Below are positions 18,250-27,855 of a DNA stretch of 62,332 bases, in pieces (position 1 is the first letter of the stretch; each line of letters opens with the position of its first letter). The stretch comes from an uncultured Mycoplasmatota bacterium (lineage in GTDB: Bacteria > Bacillota_I > Bacilli_A > RF39 > UBA660). Below the pieces are notes generated by a model that saw nothing but the letters and a program-made list of their open reading frames with translations, made no database searches and was not told the origin of the DNA. The DNA lies in NCBI GenBank assembly GCA_900543675.1, contig UQRY01000005.1, positions 1 to 62,332 of the forward strand, given 5' to 3'. The translations under genes were made by a program, and so were the position numbers.

Positions 18250-19345
18250 CTATTCTCCTTTCAAACTTGCTTCAATAAATAAATCTAAATCTCCATCTAG
18301 TACTTTAGAAACATTACTTGTTTCTACATTTGTTCTTAAGTCTTTGACCATAGAATAAGGATGCATAACATAGCTTCTTATTTGTGAACCAAATTCGATA
18401 TTTTGATAAGTTCCTTTAATCTCATTTAACTCTTTTTCTTTTTTTTCTTGTTCCATAAGATAAAGCTTGGCTTTTAACATTTTCATAGCCTGTTCCTTAT
18501 TTTGAATTTGGCTTCTTTCGTTTTGACAAGTTACTACGGTTTTAGTTGGTAAATGGGTAATCCTAACTGCGGAGTCGGTTGTATTTACGCCTTGCCCCCC
18601 ACAACCACTAGAACGGTAGACGTCTATTTTTAGATCTTTTTCATTGATTTCAACATTAATAGTATTATCAAATTCTGGAATAATATCTATAGAAGCAAAA
18701 GAAGTATGTCTTTTATTTGCAGCATCAAAAGGAGATAATCTAACTAAACGGTGCACACCTTTTTCATTTTTTAAATATCCATAGGCATAAGTTCCTTCTA
18801 TTTTAATGGAAGCACTTTTTATTCCTACTTCTTCTCCTTCTTGATAGTCAATCACAGTGGTTTTATAGCCTTTTTTTTCACAGTAACGTAAATACATTCG
18901 GTAAAGCATCATTGCCCAATCACAGGCTTCTGTTCCTCCAGCACCAGAATGTACTTCTAGAATACAGTTATTTTTATCATAAGGGCCATTTAATAATAGT
19001 AGAATCGAAAGTTTTTCTAATTGTTCTTCTTCTTCTTTAACTTCTTGTTCTAGTTCGTGTTCTAAATTAGTATCTTCTTCTAACGTTAATAGTTCTAACA
19101 ACTCAGCTTCTTCTTGATTCTTATCCCTTCGTTCTTTAATCCCAGAAGTTACATTTTTTAACTCACTCATCTCTTGAATTATTGTGTCTGCTTCCTCTTT
19201 ATCGTTCCAAAAATTGACATCTTGCATCTTTTTTTCACAGTTTTCTAATTCTTTTAATTTTTGTTCGATGTCAAAGTGACCTCCATAAATCAGCGATTTC
19301 TTTTTTATTTTTTTCGATTATTCTTTTCATTTCGTTCTTATCCAT
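18250..19345 (-). CDS. prfB: Peptide chain release factor 2, with programmed +1 frameshift
   Basis: RF2 ends translation at UGA and UAA. The main frame (18250-19227 and upstream) has the GGQ loop (SGCGGQGVNTTDSAVR). Translation should start at ATG 19345 (ribosome binding site GAGGAG), giving 24 residues ending W-R-S-L followed by an in-frame TGA at 19271-19273. The site reads GGAGGTCA-CTT-TGA-C: an internal Shine-Dalgarno-like GGAGG, the slippery CTT and TGAC, the classic autoregulatory frameshift. A +1 shift continues D-I-E-Q-K-L-K into the main frame, giving 364 residues. Use of TGA as a stop here also shows a standard genetic code. Confidence 0.96.
19270..19285 (-). promoter_or_regulatory. 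prfB recoding site
   Basis: On the minus strand GGAGG is followed three bases later by CTT-TGA-C. RF2 shortage slows stop reading and lets the ribosome shift by +1, so RF2 controls its own synthesis. This is the conserved prfB mechanism. Confidence 0.93.
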
Positions 19346-19388
19346 ATTTTTCTCCTCTTTCTTTTATCCTCTATTTATTACTTTTTCA

Positions 19389-20195
19389 TTATTGAATTTT
19401 TAATCGCTCTAAAAAACGCTCTAACTCCTGATCCTCAACTACCATACATCCTAAGTCATTATCTTGATATAAGCTCCCATGATAGTCACTACCTCCAGTT
19501 AGTAATAAATGATTATCTTTTATTTGACTCATTATCTCTTCCTTAGTTTGTCCGGGATAATTTACTTCTATACCATCTATTCCCATAGCAATGATTTCTT
19601 CAATGGAAGTTGTTGTTAGATACATCGGATGGGCTAAAACAGCGATCATATGGTTGCGGTGAAGTAATTCTATTCCCTCTTTGGTTTCTAAGCGTTCAAT
19701 TTCTACATAGGCTTTGGATTCATCATTTAAAAACCGATCAAATACTTCTTGATAGGTATATCCATATTTCTTTTCGATCTCTCTAGCGATGTGAGGTCGT
19801 GCGATATTGCCATGACTGTTCTTTTTTACTTCGTTATAATCGATTTCAAGCTGATAAAACTTCTTTAAATTTTCTAAAATTTTCTTGATTCTTTTTTCTC
19901 TTTTTTCTTTCATTTTATTCAAATAGTCGATTAATTCACCACTATTGGAAATATCGTTATGACGACAATAACCAAGAATATGAATTGGTTTTCCTAGGTG
20001 ATATGTACTTAATTCTACCCCAGCAATTACTGGATAATCTAGTTTTTTCTTGTGATATTCGATTATTCCTTGGAGAGTATCATGATCAGTAAGAGCGAAA
20101 CAGTCAAGACCTTTTTCTTTCGCTTGTTGAATTAATTCTTCTATACTGCAAGTCCCATCTGAATAATAGGAATGTACATGTAAATCTGCTTTCAT
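19389..20195 (-). CDS. PHP domain metal-dependent phosphoesterase
   Basis: A 268-residue PHP protein of the TrpH/YciV type. Metal ligands are visible in DLHVHSYYSDG, ALTDHDT, AGVELS, LAHP (near the middle) and GGSDYHG near the end. Relatives act as 3'-5' exonucleases or nucleoside 3',5'-bisphosphate phosphatases; which applies here cannot be told. The first ATG (20210) overlaps the GGAGGA ribosome binding site, so the start at 20195 is preferred. It lies upstream of prfB. Confidence 0.85.
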   Translation of the reverse strand: MKADLHVHSYYSDGTCSIEELIQQAKEKGLDCFALTDHDTLQGIIEYHKKKLDYPVIAGVELSTYHLGKPIHILGYCRHNDISNSGELIDYLNKMKEKREKRIKKILENLKKFYQLEIDYNEVKKNSHGNIARPHIAREIEKKYGYTYQEVFDRFLNDESKAYVEIERLETKEGIELLHRNHMIAVLAHPMYLTTTSIEEIIAMGIDGIEVNYPGQTKEEIMSQIKDNHLLLTGGSDYHGSLYQDNDLGCMVVEDQELERFLERLKIQ

Positions 20196-20330
20196 TTTCC
20201 GTTCCTCCATTTAACCAAATTTTACCATAAAACTGAAAGAGCAGAAATGTTTTTCTACTAATTTGGAATTAAATTATGGTTTGTTAGTTCTATTATTTTT
20301 CCAGTAAAATTATATCATAATCAGAAAAAA

Positions 20331-20451
20331 AATATCCACAGTTTGTGTGGATATTTCAATTATTACCTCTTCATTTTTGAAGAAAATGGAGTATATATTT
20401 TCCTATTTATGTCAATTGAAGAGAGTATCTGATTAGATAGATAATACTCTT
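20331..20451 (-). terminator. Tandem terminators of the sigma/O-acetylation operon
   Basis: Two hairpins follow the stop at 20452. The first has AGAGTAT and ATACTCT arms (about 20422-20450). The second pairs 20331-20340 with 20346-20355 in a perfect ten-base stem and is followed by eight Ts on the minus strand. Confidence 0.8.
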
Positions 20452-21582
20452 TTATTCTATTGACAATTTTTTTAAGGAGGTATCTTCTGCTAAATTAGTC
20501 ACATTATAGAGAAATAGAATTTCATCAATGTTTCTTTCCTTCATATATTGGTTAATATCGATTAAAAAATATCTTAAATCAATTACATAGATATTTTCAT
20601 AGTCATTTACCAAAAAGGGGAGAAAAGAGTTAGCAAAAGAATCTTTAAATACTAGAATTGAACGATTATTATGGTTACTGGTATGAATTGTAATTTCTGG
20701 ATAATTTCCTCCTAAATATACCTGATATTGATCTTTAGTTTTTAGTTTATCATAGTCATATATTGAATCAGTTACCTTTTGATTAAAATTAACTATTACT
20801 TCATATTCTATTTTCTTTTTTGGATAAAAGGCTAGAATTTTATCCATCGCACTATTTTTATTTAACACTTTAGAATACAAGGAGCCTTTAAAAGTAGAAG
20901 ATAGTTCTTTTATTTTGTAATCCTCTATTTGGCTATCTAAACCTTTTTTATTTTGCCAAGCCTGATAAGCATAATAGGCTCCTAAACTAGTCCAATGATG
21001 ATCTGTCTTATAATAGATATATTCTTCTCGATGAGCCTCTAACTGCTGGACAATATCAACAAAAGATATTTTTTCATTGCTTAATGAAAGATTATTAATT
21101 AACTGTTTTTCATCAACGACGGTGGCATATTTAGGAAGTTTATCCTGTAATATAGAAAATGAAGATGGAGCTAAGATAAAAGAAACAGGAATTTCTACAT
21201 TTGCCGCAAAGGCATTGATATACTCTAAATTTTTATTTAGCTGTTCTGTGTTAAATTGATTAGGTAATTCTTTTTGAAATAAATAGCCATCTTTTCCAAT
21301 ATAAACTTGATTAATATCTTTATTTCCGGCTAAAAGTAAAATAGCTGTTTTAAATTCCATGAAAGAATCTCTAAATAAGGTTTGATCATTGATATAACCC
21401 TCTATATCTGCCATGAAACTTCCCCTTAATAAATCCTCAGTAGAGAACTTTGGAAAAGTTTGAAGTACCCTATTCTCATTTTCTGAAAAGGTTTGACCAC
21501 TTCTAAAAAAATAAGATAATCCCATAAAGGTTAGAAATATGATAAAAGCAAAAGAAAATAAGTAATTCAGTATTTTTTCCAC
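20452..21582 (-). CDS. DHHW family protein (AlgJ/AlgX-like O-acetylation)
   Basis: A 376-residue protein anchored by one N-terminal helix (residues 5-24), with an extracytoplasmic SGNH-like domain. YYKTDHHWTSLGAYYAYQ contains the D-H-H-W signature of AlgJ/AlgX-type proteins that move acetyl groups from a partner MBOAT protein to extracellular polysaccharide; FKDSFANSF supplies a likely catalytic Ser region. It follows the MBOAT gene by 9 bp, starts with GTG after AGGAGG, and is the last gene of the operon. The polysaccharide acceptor is not known; peptidoglycan or a secondary wall polymer fits the SigV/RsiV context. Confidence 0.83.
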   Translation of the reverse strand: MEKILNYLFSFAFIIFLTFMGLSYFFRSGQTFSENENRVLQTFPKFSTEDLLRGSFMADIEGYINDQTLFRDSFMEFKTAILLLAGNKDINQVYIGKDGYLFQKELPNQFNTEQLNKNLEYINAFAANVEIPVSFILAPSSFSILQDKLPKYATVVDEKQLINNLSLSNEKISFVDIVQQLEAHREEYIYYKTDHHWTSLGAYYAYQAWQNKKGLDSQIEDYKIKELSSTFKGSLYSKVLNKNSAMDKILAFYPKKKIEYEVIVNFNQKVTDSIYDYDKLKTKDQYQVYLGGNYPEITIHTSNHNNRSILVFKDSFANSFLPFLVNDYENIYVIDLRYFLIDINQYMKERNIDEILFLYNVTNLAEDTSLKKLSIE

Positions 21583-21591
21583 TATATCCTC

Positions 21592-22995
21592 CTAAAATCT
21601 AAAATATAAAAATGGGTTATACGTAGCTCCTACTAGAAAACTTAAAGAAATAAAAAATAGGATTAAATGTAGTAGCGCATCAATAGGTAGATACCATTTT
21701 TTTTCGAGTAATTTTTCTCTCGCTTTCTTAACGATAGTGCCACACCCTAAGATACAAACAAAAAATAATAAAAGATGACTAGAAAGTAAATAGATTGTTT
21801 GTTGATCAATTATTGTATGATTAAAATTAAACATTACACTCAAATAGTTTACCGCATCCCCCAAAGTAGAACATGCAAATAAAACCCAACTGATCACTAC
21901 TAAAATTAAAGTATAAATATGCCTGAGGATATTCGGGATTTTATCGAGATACTTGGCAAGAAAAAATTTTTCTATAATCAATAGAACTCCAAAATATAAT
22001 CCCCAGGCAACAAAATTCCAACTAGCTCCATGCCATAATCCAGTTAAAAACCATACGATTAATAAGTTTAAAATTGTTCTCTTAGTTCCTTTTTTATTAC
22101 CTCCTAAAGGAATATACACATATTCTTTAAACCAAGAACTTAAAGATATATGCCACCTTCGCCAAAATTCCGTAATACTTTTTGAAAGGTAAGGAAAATT
22201 GAAATTTTCTAAGAAATGGAAACCAAACATTTTTCCTAGTCCTATCGCCATATCCGAATAACCAGAAAAATCATAGTAAATTTGTAAAGTGAAACAAATT
22301 GCGCCTATCCAAGCTAACAACATCGACATTTCAGAATAAGAAGTACTCTTTATACTTTCCCAAATAAATCCAATATTATTGGCAAGCATAACTTTTTTAA
22401 ACAATCCTAAAATAAACCGTTTTACCCCATTTGAAAAATCTTCAATATTTTCTTTCCTAGATTCTAAACTCTCGCTAACATCACGATATTTCACAATAGG
22501 ACCAGCTATTAATTGTGGAAATAGAGTAACATAAGTAGCAAAAGAAATAAAATTCTTTTGAGCAGGAATACTTTCCTTATATACATCTATCGTATAAGAC
22601 ATCGTTTGAAAAGTATAAAAGGAAATCCCAATTGGTAAAGCTAAGGATAATAAAGAAAGATTTAAATCAAATAAAGAATTGAGATTACTAATTAAAAAAT
22701 TACTATATTTAAAGAATCCTAAAACGGCTAAATTTCCTATTATAGAAACAATTAAAACAACTTTAACATAATGCTTTTTCGCACCTTTTTGAAATTTGTC
22801 AATGAATAGTCCACTAACATAGTTAAATGTTGTAGAAAAAAGCATAATTAAAATATATACTGGTTCTCCCCAGGCATAAAAAACTAAACTGGCGATTAGT
22901 AAAACAAAATTACGAAATTTTCTGGGACTAAGATAATAAACAATTAAAGTGATTGGTAAAAAGAAGTATAAGAATACTTGACTACTAAAAAGCAC
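21592..22995 (-). CDS. MBOAT family O-acyltransferase
   Basis: A 467-residue polytopic membrane protein of the membrane-bound O-acyltransferase family (AlgI/DltB/PatA branch). The conserved histidine is in LWHGASWNFVAWGLYFG, and the FxxRWHISLSSW segment is diagnostic of AlgI-like members. It should take acyl groups from a cytosolic donor across the membrane for the DHHW protein encoded next. The start is GTG, three bases after the anti-sigma gene. No dltA or dltC is nearby, so D-alanylation is unlikely. Confidence 0.9.
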   Translation of the reverse strand: MLFSSQVFLYFFLPITLIVYYLSPRKFRNFVLLIASLVFYAWGEPVYILIMLFSTTFNYVSGLFIDKFQKGAKKHYVKVVLIVSIIGNLAVLGFFKYSNFLISNLNSLFDLNLSLLSLALPIGISFYTFQTMSYTIDVYKESIPAQKNFISFATYVTLFPQLIAGPIVKYRDVSESLESRKENIEDFSNGVKRFILGLFKKVMLANNIGFIWESIKSTSYSEMSMLLAWIGAICFTLQIYYDFSGYSDMAIGLGKMFGFHFLENFNFPYLSKSITEFWRRWHISLSSWFKEYVYIPLGGNKKGTKRTILNLLIVWFLTGLWHGASWNFVAWGLYFGVLLIIEKFFLAKYLDKIPNILRHIYTLILVVISWVLFACSTLGDAVNYLSVMFNFNHTIIDQQTIYLLSSHLLLFFVCILGCGTIVKKAREKLLEKKWYLPIDALLHLILFFISLSFLVGATYNPFLYFRF

Positions 22996-22997
22996 AA

Positions 22998-23828
22998 TTA
23001 TTCACCCTCAATAACAAATTCCAAAGTACCTAATGCACCAACTGCAACCTCGTATTTTGGAAAAACAACTACTACTTGATTCTTCTTATTAATATAGAAT
23101 TCTTGATCTTCATCGATATAATTTTCAATAGAAGTTTCTATCAGGAACATTTCTCTTTGTTCTTCACTCATCTTCATTAGTTGTTTGTTAATTGCTTCGG
23201 CAATAATCTTCTTATAGTCATTACCAAACCAATCTCTCAATGTAAAAATACGACTAGTTTCTAAATCAATATTATAATAATATTGTGTATTATAAGCGCT
23301 AGCAAGGGTTTCACTTTTGTTGATAATAAAGGAAACAACATTGGTACTTAATTGTTTAATTTCATAATCAATTTTGACATAGATTGGTTGAAATTCTTCA
23401 GGATCTCCACCGGTAGCTACAAAAGCATCATAGTATTCTTTGGCTCTAATTTTAGCATTAGTTACCTCTTCATCGATGATTTTACTAATTTCTAAATTCA
23501 CTCTATTTTCTAAATCATTATCTTGACCTAAATCAATATGAGGAATCCAAACATCGATGTATTCAAATTCTTCTTGAAAATGATATTCTCTAAAAGTGAA
23601 TATCTTACATATATCTCCAATGACATCCAATTCAAACATTGTCTTTGCAAATACAGGTATCGTATTTAATAAGGTCACAAAAACAGCAAAGAAAGAAATA
23701 AAACAACAACTAACTACTTTAGCGTAATTTCTCTTTTTTGGTAGCAGACTAAGTCCATCATAAATGGCTTGATTGACCACATCATCAAGAGCTTTAGGAA
23801 TGGCAATTTTTTTCTTTTTCTTACTCAT
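22998..23828 (-). CDS. RsiV-like anti-sigma factor (DUF3298)
   Basis: A 276-residue protein with a short cytosolic N-terminus (about 45 residues), one membrane helix (near 46-65) and an outside domain of the DUF4163/DUF3298 type (residues about 90-276; LETSRIFTLRDWFGNDYKKI is typical). In B. subtilis RsiV this domain binds lysozyme and its cleavage frees SigV. It overlaps the sigma factor gene by four bases (ATGA), the usual arrangement for a sigma/anti-sigma pair. That the signal here is lysozyme is inferred from family and from the O-acetylation genes downstream. Confidence 0.82.
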   Translation of the reverse strand: MSKKKKKIAIPKALDDVVNQAIYDGLSLLPKKRNYAKVVSCCFISFFAVFVTLLNTIPVFAKTMFELDVIGDICKIFTFREYHFQEEFEYIDVWIPHIDLGQDNDLENRVNLEISKIIDEEVTNAKIRAKEYYDAFVATGGDPEEFQPIYVKIDYEIKQLSTNVVSFIINKSETLASAYNTQYYYNIDLETSRIFTLRDWFGNDYKKIIAEAINKQLMKMSEEQREMFLIETSIENYIDEDQEFYINKKNQVVVVFPKYEVAVGALGTLEFVIEGE

Positions 23829-24322
23829 ACGAAATCCTCCATATTCAATTTTAAAAGTTTTAGGGCTTTGTATAATCTAGATTTTACTGTGCTAACATTA
23901 GTTTTAGTGACTTTTGCGATTTCCTCTATTCTCATATCTTCATAGAAACGTAAAATGACAATCATTTTTAGTTTGGGACTTAAGAGATCCATAGCGTGAT
24001 ATAAATCATCATCTTCATGATATTGATCTCTTGTTTTTAACGAAGTTTCAAATTCTTTATAGGAACCTAAAAACAGTAGTTTTTTACTCTTTTTTATTGT
24101 AGAAAAACACTCATTTACTAATATACGATAAAACCATGTTTTTAAAAATTCGATGTTTCTTAATGTGTATCTTTTCTGTAATGCTTTTACTATTGCTTCT
24201 TGGACAATATCTAAAGCTTGATCTTGATTTTTAACATAGCGAAAAGCAATTCTGTAGAAATATTCCTGATTATCTTTAATAAAGTCAATAATTAATTTAT
24301 CTGTATTAGAATCTAGTTTCAT
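23825..24322 (-). CDS. ECF RNA polymerase sigma factor (SigV-like)
   Basis: A 165-residue ECF factor with region 2 (AFRYVKNQDQALDIVQEAIVKAL) and region 4 (EDMRIEEIAKVTKTNVSTVKSRLYKALK). It sits between a DUF4358 lipoprotein gene (4-bp overlap) and the RsiV-like anti-sigma gene (4-bp overlap). It probably transcribes its own operon from the ECF-type promoter at 25670-25699. Confidence 0.9.
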   Translation of the reverse strand: MKLDSNTDKLIIDFIKDNQEYFYRIAFRYVKNQDQALDIVQEAIVKALQKRYTLRNIEFLKTWFYRILVNECFSTIKKSKKLLFLGSYKEFETSLKTRDQYHEDDDLYHAMDLLSPKLKMIVILRFYEDMRIEEIAKVTKTNVSTVKSRLYKALKLLKLNMEDFV

Positions 24323-24756
24323 AAGTATTGATTGATGATATCTTCCGCCACATCATCATTAGATACACATAAGACAACATATTTACTATTACTTTTGATA
24401 ATGCTGTTTTCTAAACGAGCTACTTCCTCTGGTACATAATTAGCAAAACTTTGCCTCTGTTCCTCTACTCTTTTTTCCAAGGCTGCTTTCACTTCAGATT
24501 CATCCTTCTCATCTTTTAAAGTAATAATGGCAATTTCTTCAGCAGTAGCTCCACTTCCTACATAAACTACATAGTCTTCTACTTCTGGTAAGTCATATAA
24601 TTTCGCAATGTTTCCTTCAAACTTTGTCAACTTATCTTCGAATTCTACTTCAGTTAATAGATCAGTCGCTAGCTCATTGGGATTAAAAGTATTTGCTTGA
24701 TTATCACATCCACAAAGGTAAAATATCATTAAAAGAATTACTATATATTTTTTCAT
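24319..24756 (-). CDS. DUF4358 lipoprotein
   Basis: A 145-residue lipoprotein: signal peptide with lipobox LCGC (Cys 17) and a DUF4358-type domain (YVVYVGSGATAEEIAIITLKD; VEEQRQSFANYVPEEV). DUF4358 genes are commonly found beside SGNH/MBOAT acetylation genes in Firmicutes. It overlaps the sigma gene start, so it belongs to the same unit. Function unknown. Confidence 0.8.
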   Translation of the reverse strand: MKKYIVILLMIFYLCGCDNQANTFNPNELATDLLTEVEFEDKLTKFEGNIAKLYDLPEVEDYVVYVGSGATAEEIAIITLKDEKDESEVKAALEKRVEEQRQSFANYVPEEVARLENSIIKSNSKYVVLCVSNDDVAEDIINQYL

Positions 24757-24766
24757 ACGATCACTC

Positions 24767-25639
24767 CTAATTTTTTACTATATAATGAGTCTTTAAATAT
24801 TGCAACCATTTATCACAATATTGCTTATTTAAGTGAATTCCATCTGCTGCGGCGTCATCAGGTAGATACCCCTCACTAGTAGATAAGACAGATGAAATAT
24901 CTAGATAATATACTTGCTTCTCAGCTGCCATTTTCATGAGTAACTGATTATATTCATCAATCTTAGCTTTCTTAATATAAGAATGATTGGTTGAAACAGA
25001 TTGAGTAACTGGTAAAATGGACTCTATATAAATAGTCGCATTAGGATTGATTTTCTTTATATCATCGATAATCTCTCCATACTTTTGAATGAAAAAGTCA
25101 CTAGATTGCCAGCCAGTTTCATTAATTCCCAGCATAATATACACTTTGTTAAAGGTAGTATTGGCTAGGGCGTCCATCACGGTTAACTTTTCTCCATTTT
25201 GCGTAACGATTGGATTGGTAAAAATAGTATCTACCATTAACCCTTTATGTGTATAGGATATAGAGTTAATATCCTCATAGATCATAAAACCTTCGGTTCT
25301 AGAATCACCGATAAATACACTATCATCAAAATAAGAATTATCCACTTCTTGTTGTAGAGAAACAACAGGATTAAAAGGTTCTTTTTCTATAGTTTCAGAA
25401 TTATTTGATGATTCGTTATTATTATGAGGAGTATCCGGCTTTAAAATGATTTCTCCTGTATCATCATTTTCTTCTTGATCTTGTTGCTCTTCTTCATCTG
25501 TCTTTTCGTCTTGGTTAGGCTTTTCTACGATTTCGTGATCGTTTGATTCCTTATCCGGAACAAGTGCTTGAACAATGCTAACAGTAATACAACCAATTAT
25601 TAAAATAATACCCCCTATAATAATTGTTTTCTTTTTCAT
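24767..25639 (-). CDS. Membrane-anchored SGNH/GDSL hydrolase
   Basis: A 290-residue protein with an N-terminal anchor (residues 5-26), a low-complexity Glu/Asp/Asn linker (about 30-90), and an SGNH hydrolase domain. The motifs are FIGDSRTEG (catalytic Ser), LGINETGW (Gly/Asn blocks) and DGIHLNKQYC (catalytic Asp and His). Such enzymes add or remove acetyl groups on cell-surface glycans. It is the first gene of the operon. The promoter region upstream carries an ECF-like element. Confidence 0.85.
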   Translation of the reverse strand: MKKKTIIIGGIILIIGCITVSIVQALVPDKESNDHEIVEKPNQDEKTDEEEQQDQEENDDTGEIILKPDTPHNNNESSNNSETIEKEPFNPVVSLQQEVDNSYFDDSVFIGDSRTEGFMIYEDINSISYTHKGLMVDTIFTNPIVTQNGEKLTVMDALANTTFNKVYIMLGINETGWQSSDFFIQKYGEIIDDIKKINPNATIYIESILPVTQSVSTNHSYIKKAKIDEYNQLLMKMAAEKQVYYLDISSVLSTSEGYLPDDAAADGIHLNKQYCDKWLQYLKTHYIVKN

Positions 25640-25669
25640 TGCTTTTCCTACTTTCCTCTCCTATATATT

Positions 25670-25699
25670 TAGACATTTTAAGAAAGAAAAAAGTTTAAA
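25670..25699 (-). promoter_or_regulatory. Possible ECF-sigma autoregulatory promoter
   Basis: On the minus strand TTTAAAC (25699-25693) is followed after 17 bases by TGTCTA (25675-25670), about 30 bp before the SGNH start codon. Many ECF factors of the SigM/SigV/SigW group use an AAC-type -35 and a CGTC-type -10 with 16-17 spacing. TGTC differs from CGTC by one base, so this is a suggestion only. Confidence 0.35.
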
Positions 25700-25770
25700 T
25701 TTTTTTGAAAAAATTATTTTTTCTTAAACTATCCTTATGTTTTCCTTTATCTTTCCATGTTTTGGGCCAT

Positions 25771-25808
25771 AAAAAAGATGCCAATATCAAGGTACTAGCA
25801 TCTTTTTT
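25771..25808. terminator. Bidirectional terminator
   Basis: AAAAAAGATGC (25771-25781) and GCATCTTTTTT (25798-25808) form an 11-bp stem usable on both strands. It closes the 25916-26320 gene. The rest of the 25640-25915 gap holds the operon promoter region. Confidence 0.85.
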
Positions 25809-25915
25809 TATTTATTCACTATCTTTTCTAAAATTTTTTATAAAGTAATTTATTCTTCATAGTTGAGATTACCTTATGTATTTTGGTAACAAAATAGTAA
25901 CATTGTTTTCATAAA

Positions 25916-26320
25916 CTACTTTAATTTCATTTGTTTTACTTTGGGATTTTCTTGGTTAGTTAGTTTACCGTCTACTGATCTCAAACCAATTGTTTTTAAC
26001 GCATTTTCTTGATGAGCAGCGATGACTACATCAATAGGTAAACAACCAATATGCCATTCCCAGGCTTTTTTTAAATCCGCATTGGGGTTAATTACTGCGT
26101 ATACATTACCACTTTCATCTTGTAGTACTCTGTATAATTCGGATGTTTGTTCACATCTAGGTCCAATACTAAATTTAGAATTCATATTATCTAAATTCTC
26201 ATTTATTATCGCATCAAATTCCAATGCTTTATCATAAGATAACATGTCAGTTCCTACATATTGCTTTCTATATAGTAAAGCCATGGCTATTATATCTGAT
26301 TCATATGTTCTTTTTCCCAT
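25916..26320 (-). CDS. Hypothetical protein
   Basis: A 134-residue soluble protein with no recognised domain. The ATG at 26320 has AAGGAGTG six bases upstream; an earlier GTG at 26329 would overlap it. Features include a mixed alpha/beta look and a tryptophan- and histidine-containing segment (AWEWHIGCLPIDVVIAAH). It stands alone between two terminator-bounded units. Confidence 0.55.
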   Translation of the reverse strand: MGKRTYESDIIAMALLYRKQYVGTDMLSYDKALEFDAIINENLDNMNSKFSIGPRCEQTSELYRVLQDESGNVYAVINPNADLKKAWEWHIGCLPIDVVIAAHQENALKTIGLRSVDGKLTNQENPKVKQMKLK

Positions 26321-26476
26321 TTTAAACACTCCTTCGATTATTTTTCTATTTCTGAATAAAGAAGAAAAGCGTTATAATCTTTCATTCCTTAATAAAAATA
26401 TACTACAACTTTAACTTTAGAACAAATACTATAATTTTCTAGAGTTTTAAAACATTGTATATATCATTATCTTTAA

Positions 26477-27700
26477 TTATTTGTAGACCTTTACTTTCTT
26501 AATCGTGTTATGGTTAATAAAAGCATTATTTATAAGATAAGCTATTAACTCACTTGGAATATTCTCTATTCCATAATAATTAATCATATTATATACTGCT
26601 GCAGTCTTATCAGAAGTATCTTTAAAACTATTTTTAAAGTATTCTATCTCTTCATCATATTTTAAAGCGAATCTAAAATAATCTTGAAATAACTTTGGTA
26701 ATAAAGTAACAGCATCTTTGTAACCATTTTGTTCTAATATTACTTTTTCTACTTCTAAAACATCTATAACATCTTCTATTCTTTCAGCATAACCACACCA
26801 CATTTTTTTACCTTTAAAACGATCACTCTCTATTTGTTTTTTATACTCATCCCAACCTGATTCAGTAAAGACATTTCTAAATGGTTCTATAAAATCATCA
26901 TAAAGATCATCACTAAAGTGGATAAATGGTATATAGTCTTTATAGAAACGTGTGGGACTTTTTTCATAAATAATATCATTTAAATAAAGTGATGAAGCTC
27001 TATCTATAATAGAGTAACCATCTTTATTTAAAGATGCATTACTAAATTCTATTTCTCCATATTTATCCTTTAAAATACCATATACTCTAAAAAATCTTTC
27101 ACTTAAAAACTTAGCAGGTGCATCATGAAAAGTCTCTTTTATATGATAAAAATGACGCCTTAACTCTTGTTCTTTATAGTCTACCCAACTTGGTTTACAT
27201 TTTTCCAAATCTTCATCAGTCAAAGGCTCTATGTCAAAGAAACCACTATCAGGAATATTGTTCATCAAATGTTGTTTGAATTTTTCAAATCCGTTATTAT
27301 CATACTTATTGTAGTAATAACCATATCTTTCATTAATTGCTTTATCTATAATTCTTTGATTATTATAAAAGCTAATATGTTCTAATTTTTTATAGAAGTC
27401 TAAAAAATCTTTAGTTAATAAGGCATCTTTTCTTTCTTTTTCATCAGTACTATCTATCGAACTAAGTACATCTTCAATATCAAAGGTGTCTGCTATATTA
27501 TCATTAGGATTAAAAAACAAAAGAAATTCATAGCGACATAAAGGTATATTATGCTTTTTAAATATAGCTGGTAACTCTGATAGCATTACTGCTTTTTCAT
27601 CATCGCTATGAAAAAAGCCAGGAGTTTCAAGTAAATAATTGATGGGTGTAAACTGAGGACAACAGCTATTTCTGTAATAAGTAATTTCTTCTAAATACAT
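26477..27700 (-). CDS. Hypothetical protein, 407 residues
   Basis: A large cytosolic-looking protein rich in Tyr, Phe, Asp and Asn, without signal peptide, membrane segment or known motif. It has a good ribosome binding site (AAAGGAAA). Its base composition is more AT-rich than the flanking secA, and with the short gene at 25916 it forms an accessory-looking pair between conserved blocks. No function can be given. Confidence 0.55.
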   Translation of the reverse strand: MYLEEITYYRNSCCPQFTPINYLLETPGFFHSDDEKAVMLSELPAIFKKHNIPLCRYEFLLFFNPNDNIADTFDIEDVLSSIDSTDEKERKDALLTKDFLDFYKKLEHISFYNNQRIIDKAINERYGYYYNKYDNNGFEKFKQHLMNNIPDSGFFDIEPLTDEDLEKCKPSWVDYKEQELRRHFYHIKETFHDAPAKFLSERFFRVYGILKDKYGEIEFSNASLNKDGYSIIDRASSLYLNDIIYEKSPTRFYKDYIPFIHFSDDLYDDFIEPFRNVFTESGWDEYKKQIESDRFKGKKMWCGYAERIEDVIDVLEVEKVILEQNGYKDAVTLLPKLFQDYFRFALKYDEEIEYFKNSFKDTSDKTAAVYNMINYYGIENIPSELIAYLINNAFINHNTIKKVKVYK

Positions 27701-27855
27701 AAAAATTTTCCTTTCTTAGTGATAATATAGCATTAAAAATCAATTTTATCAATTTTTGTTCTGAAAGAGATAGTTTTTCCAAACCATGAAGTAAAATATC
27801 AATTAGTTGAATACACAATGAATGAAAAGATGGGTAATCTGCTCATCATATTTTA

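Noticed and set aside
19228..19388. A separate small gene upstream of prfB (24 codons from 19345).
   Set aside because: It is the first part of prfB before the programmed frameshift, not an independent gene.
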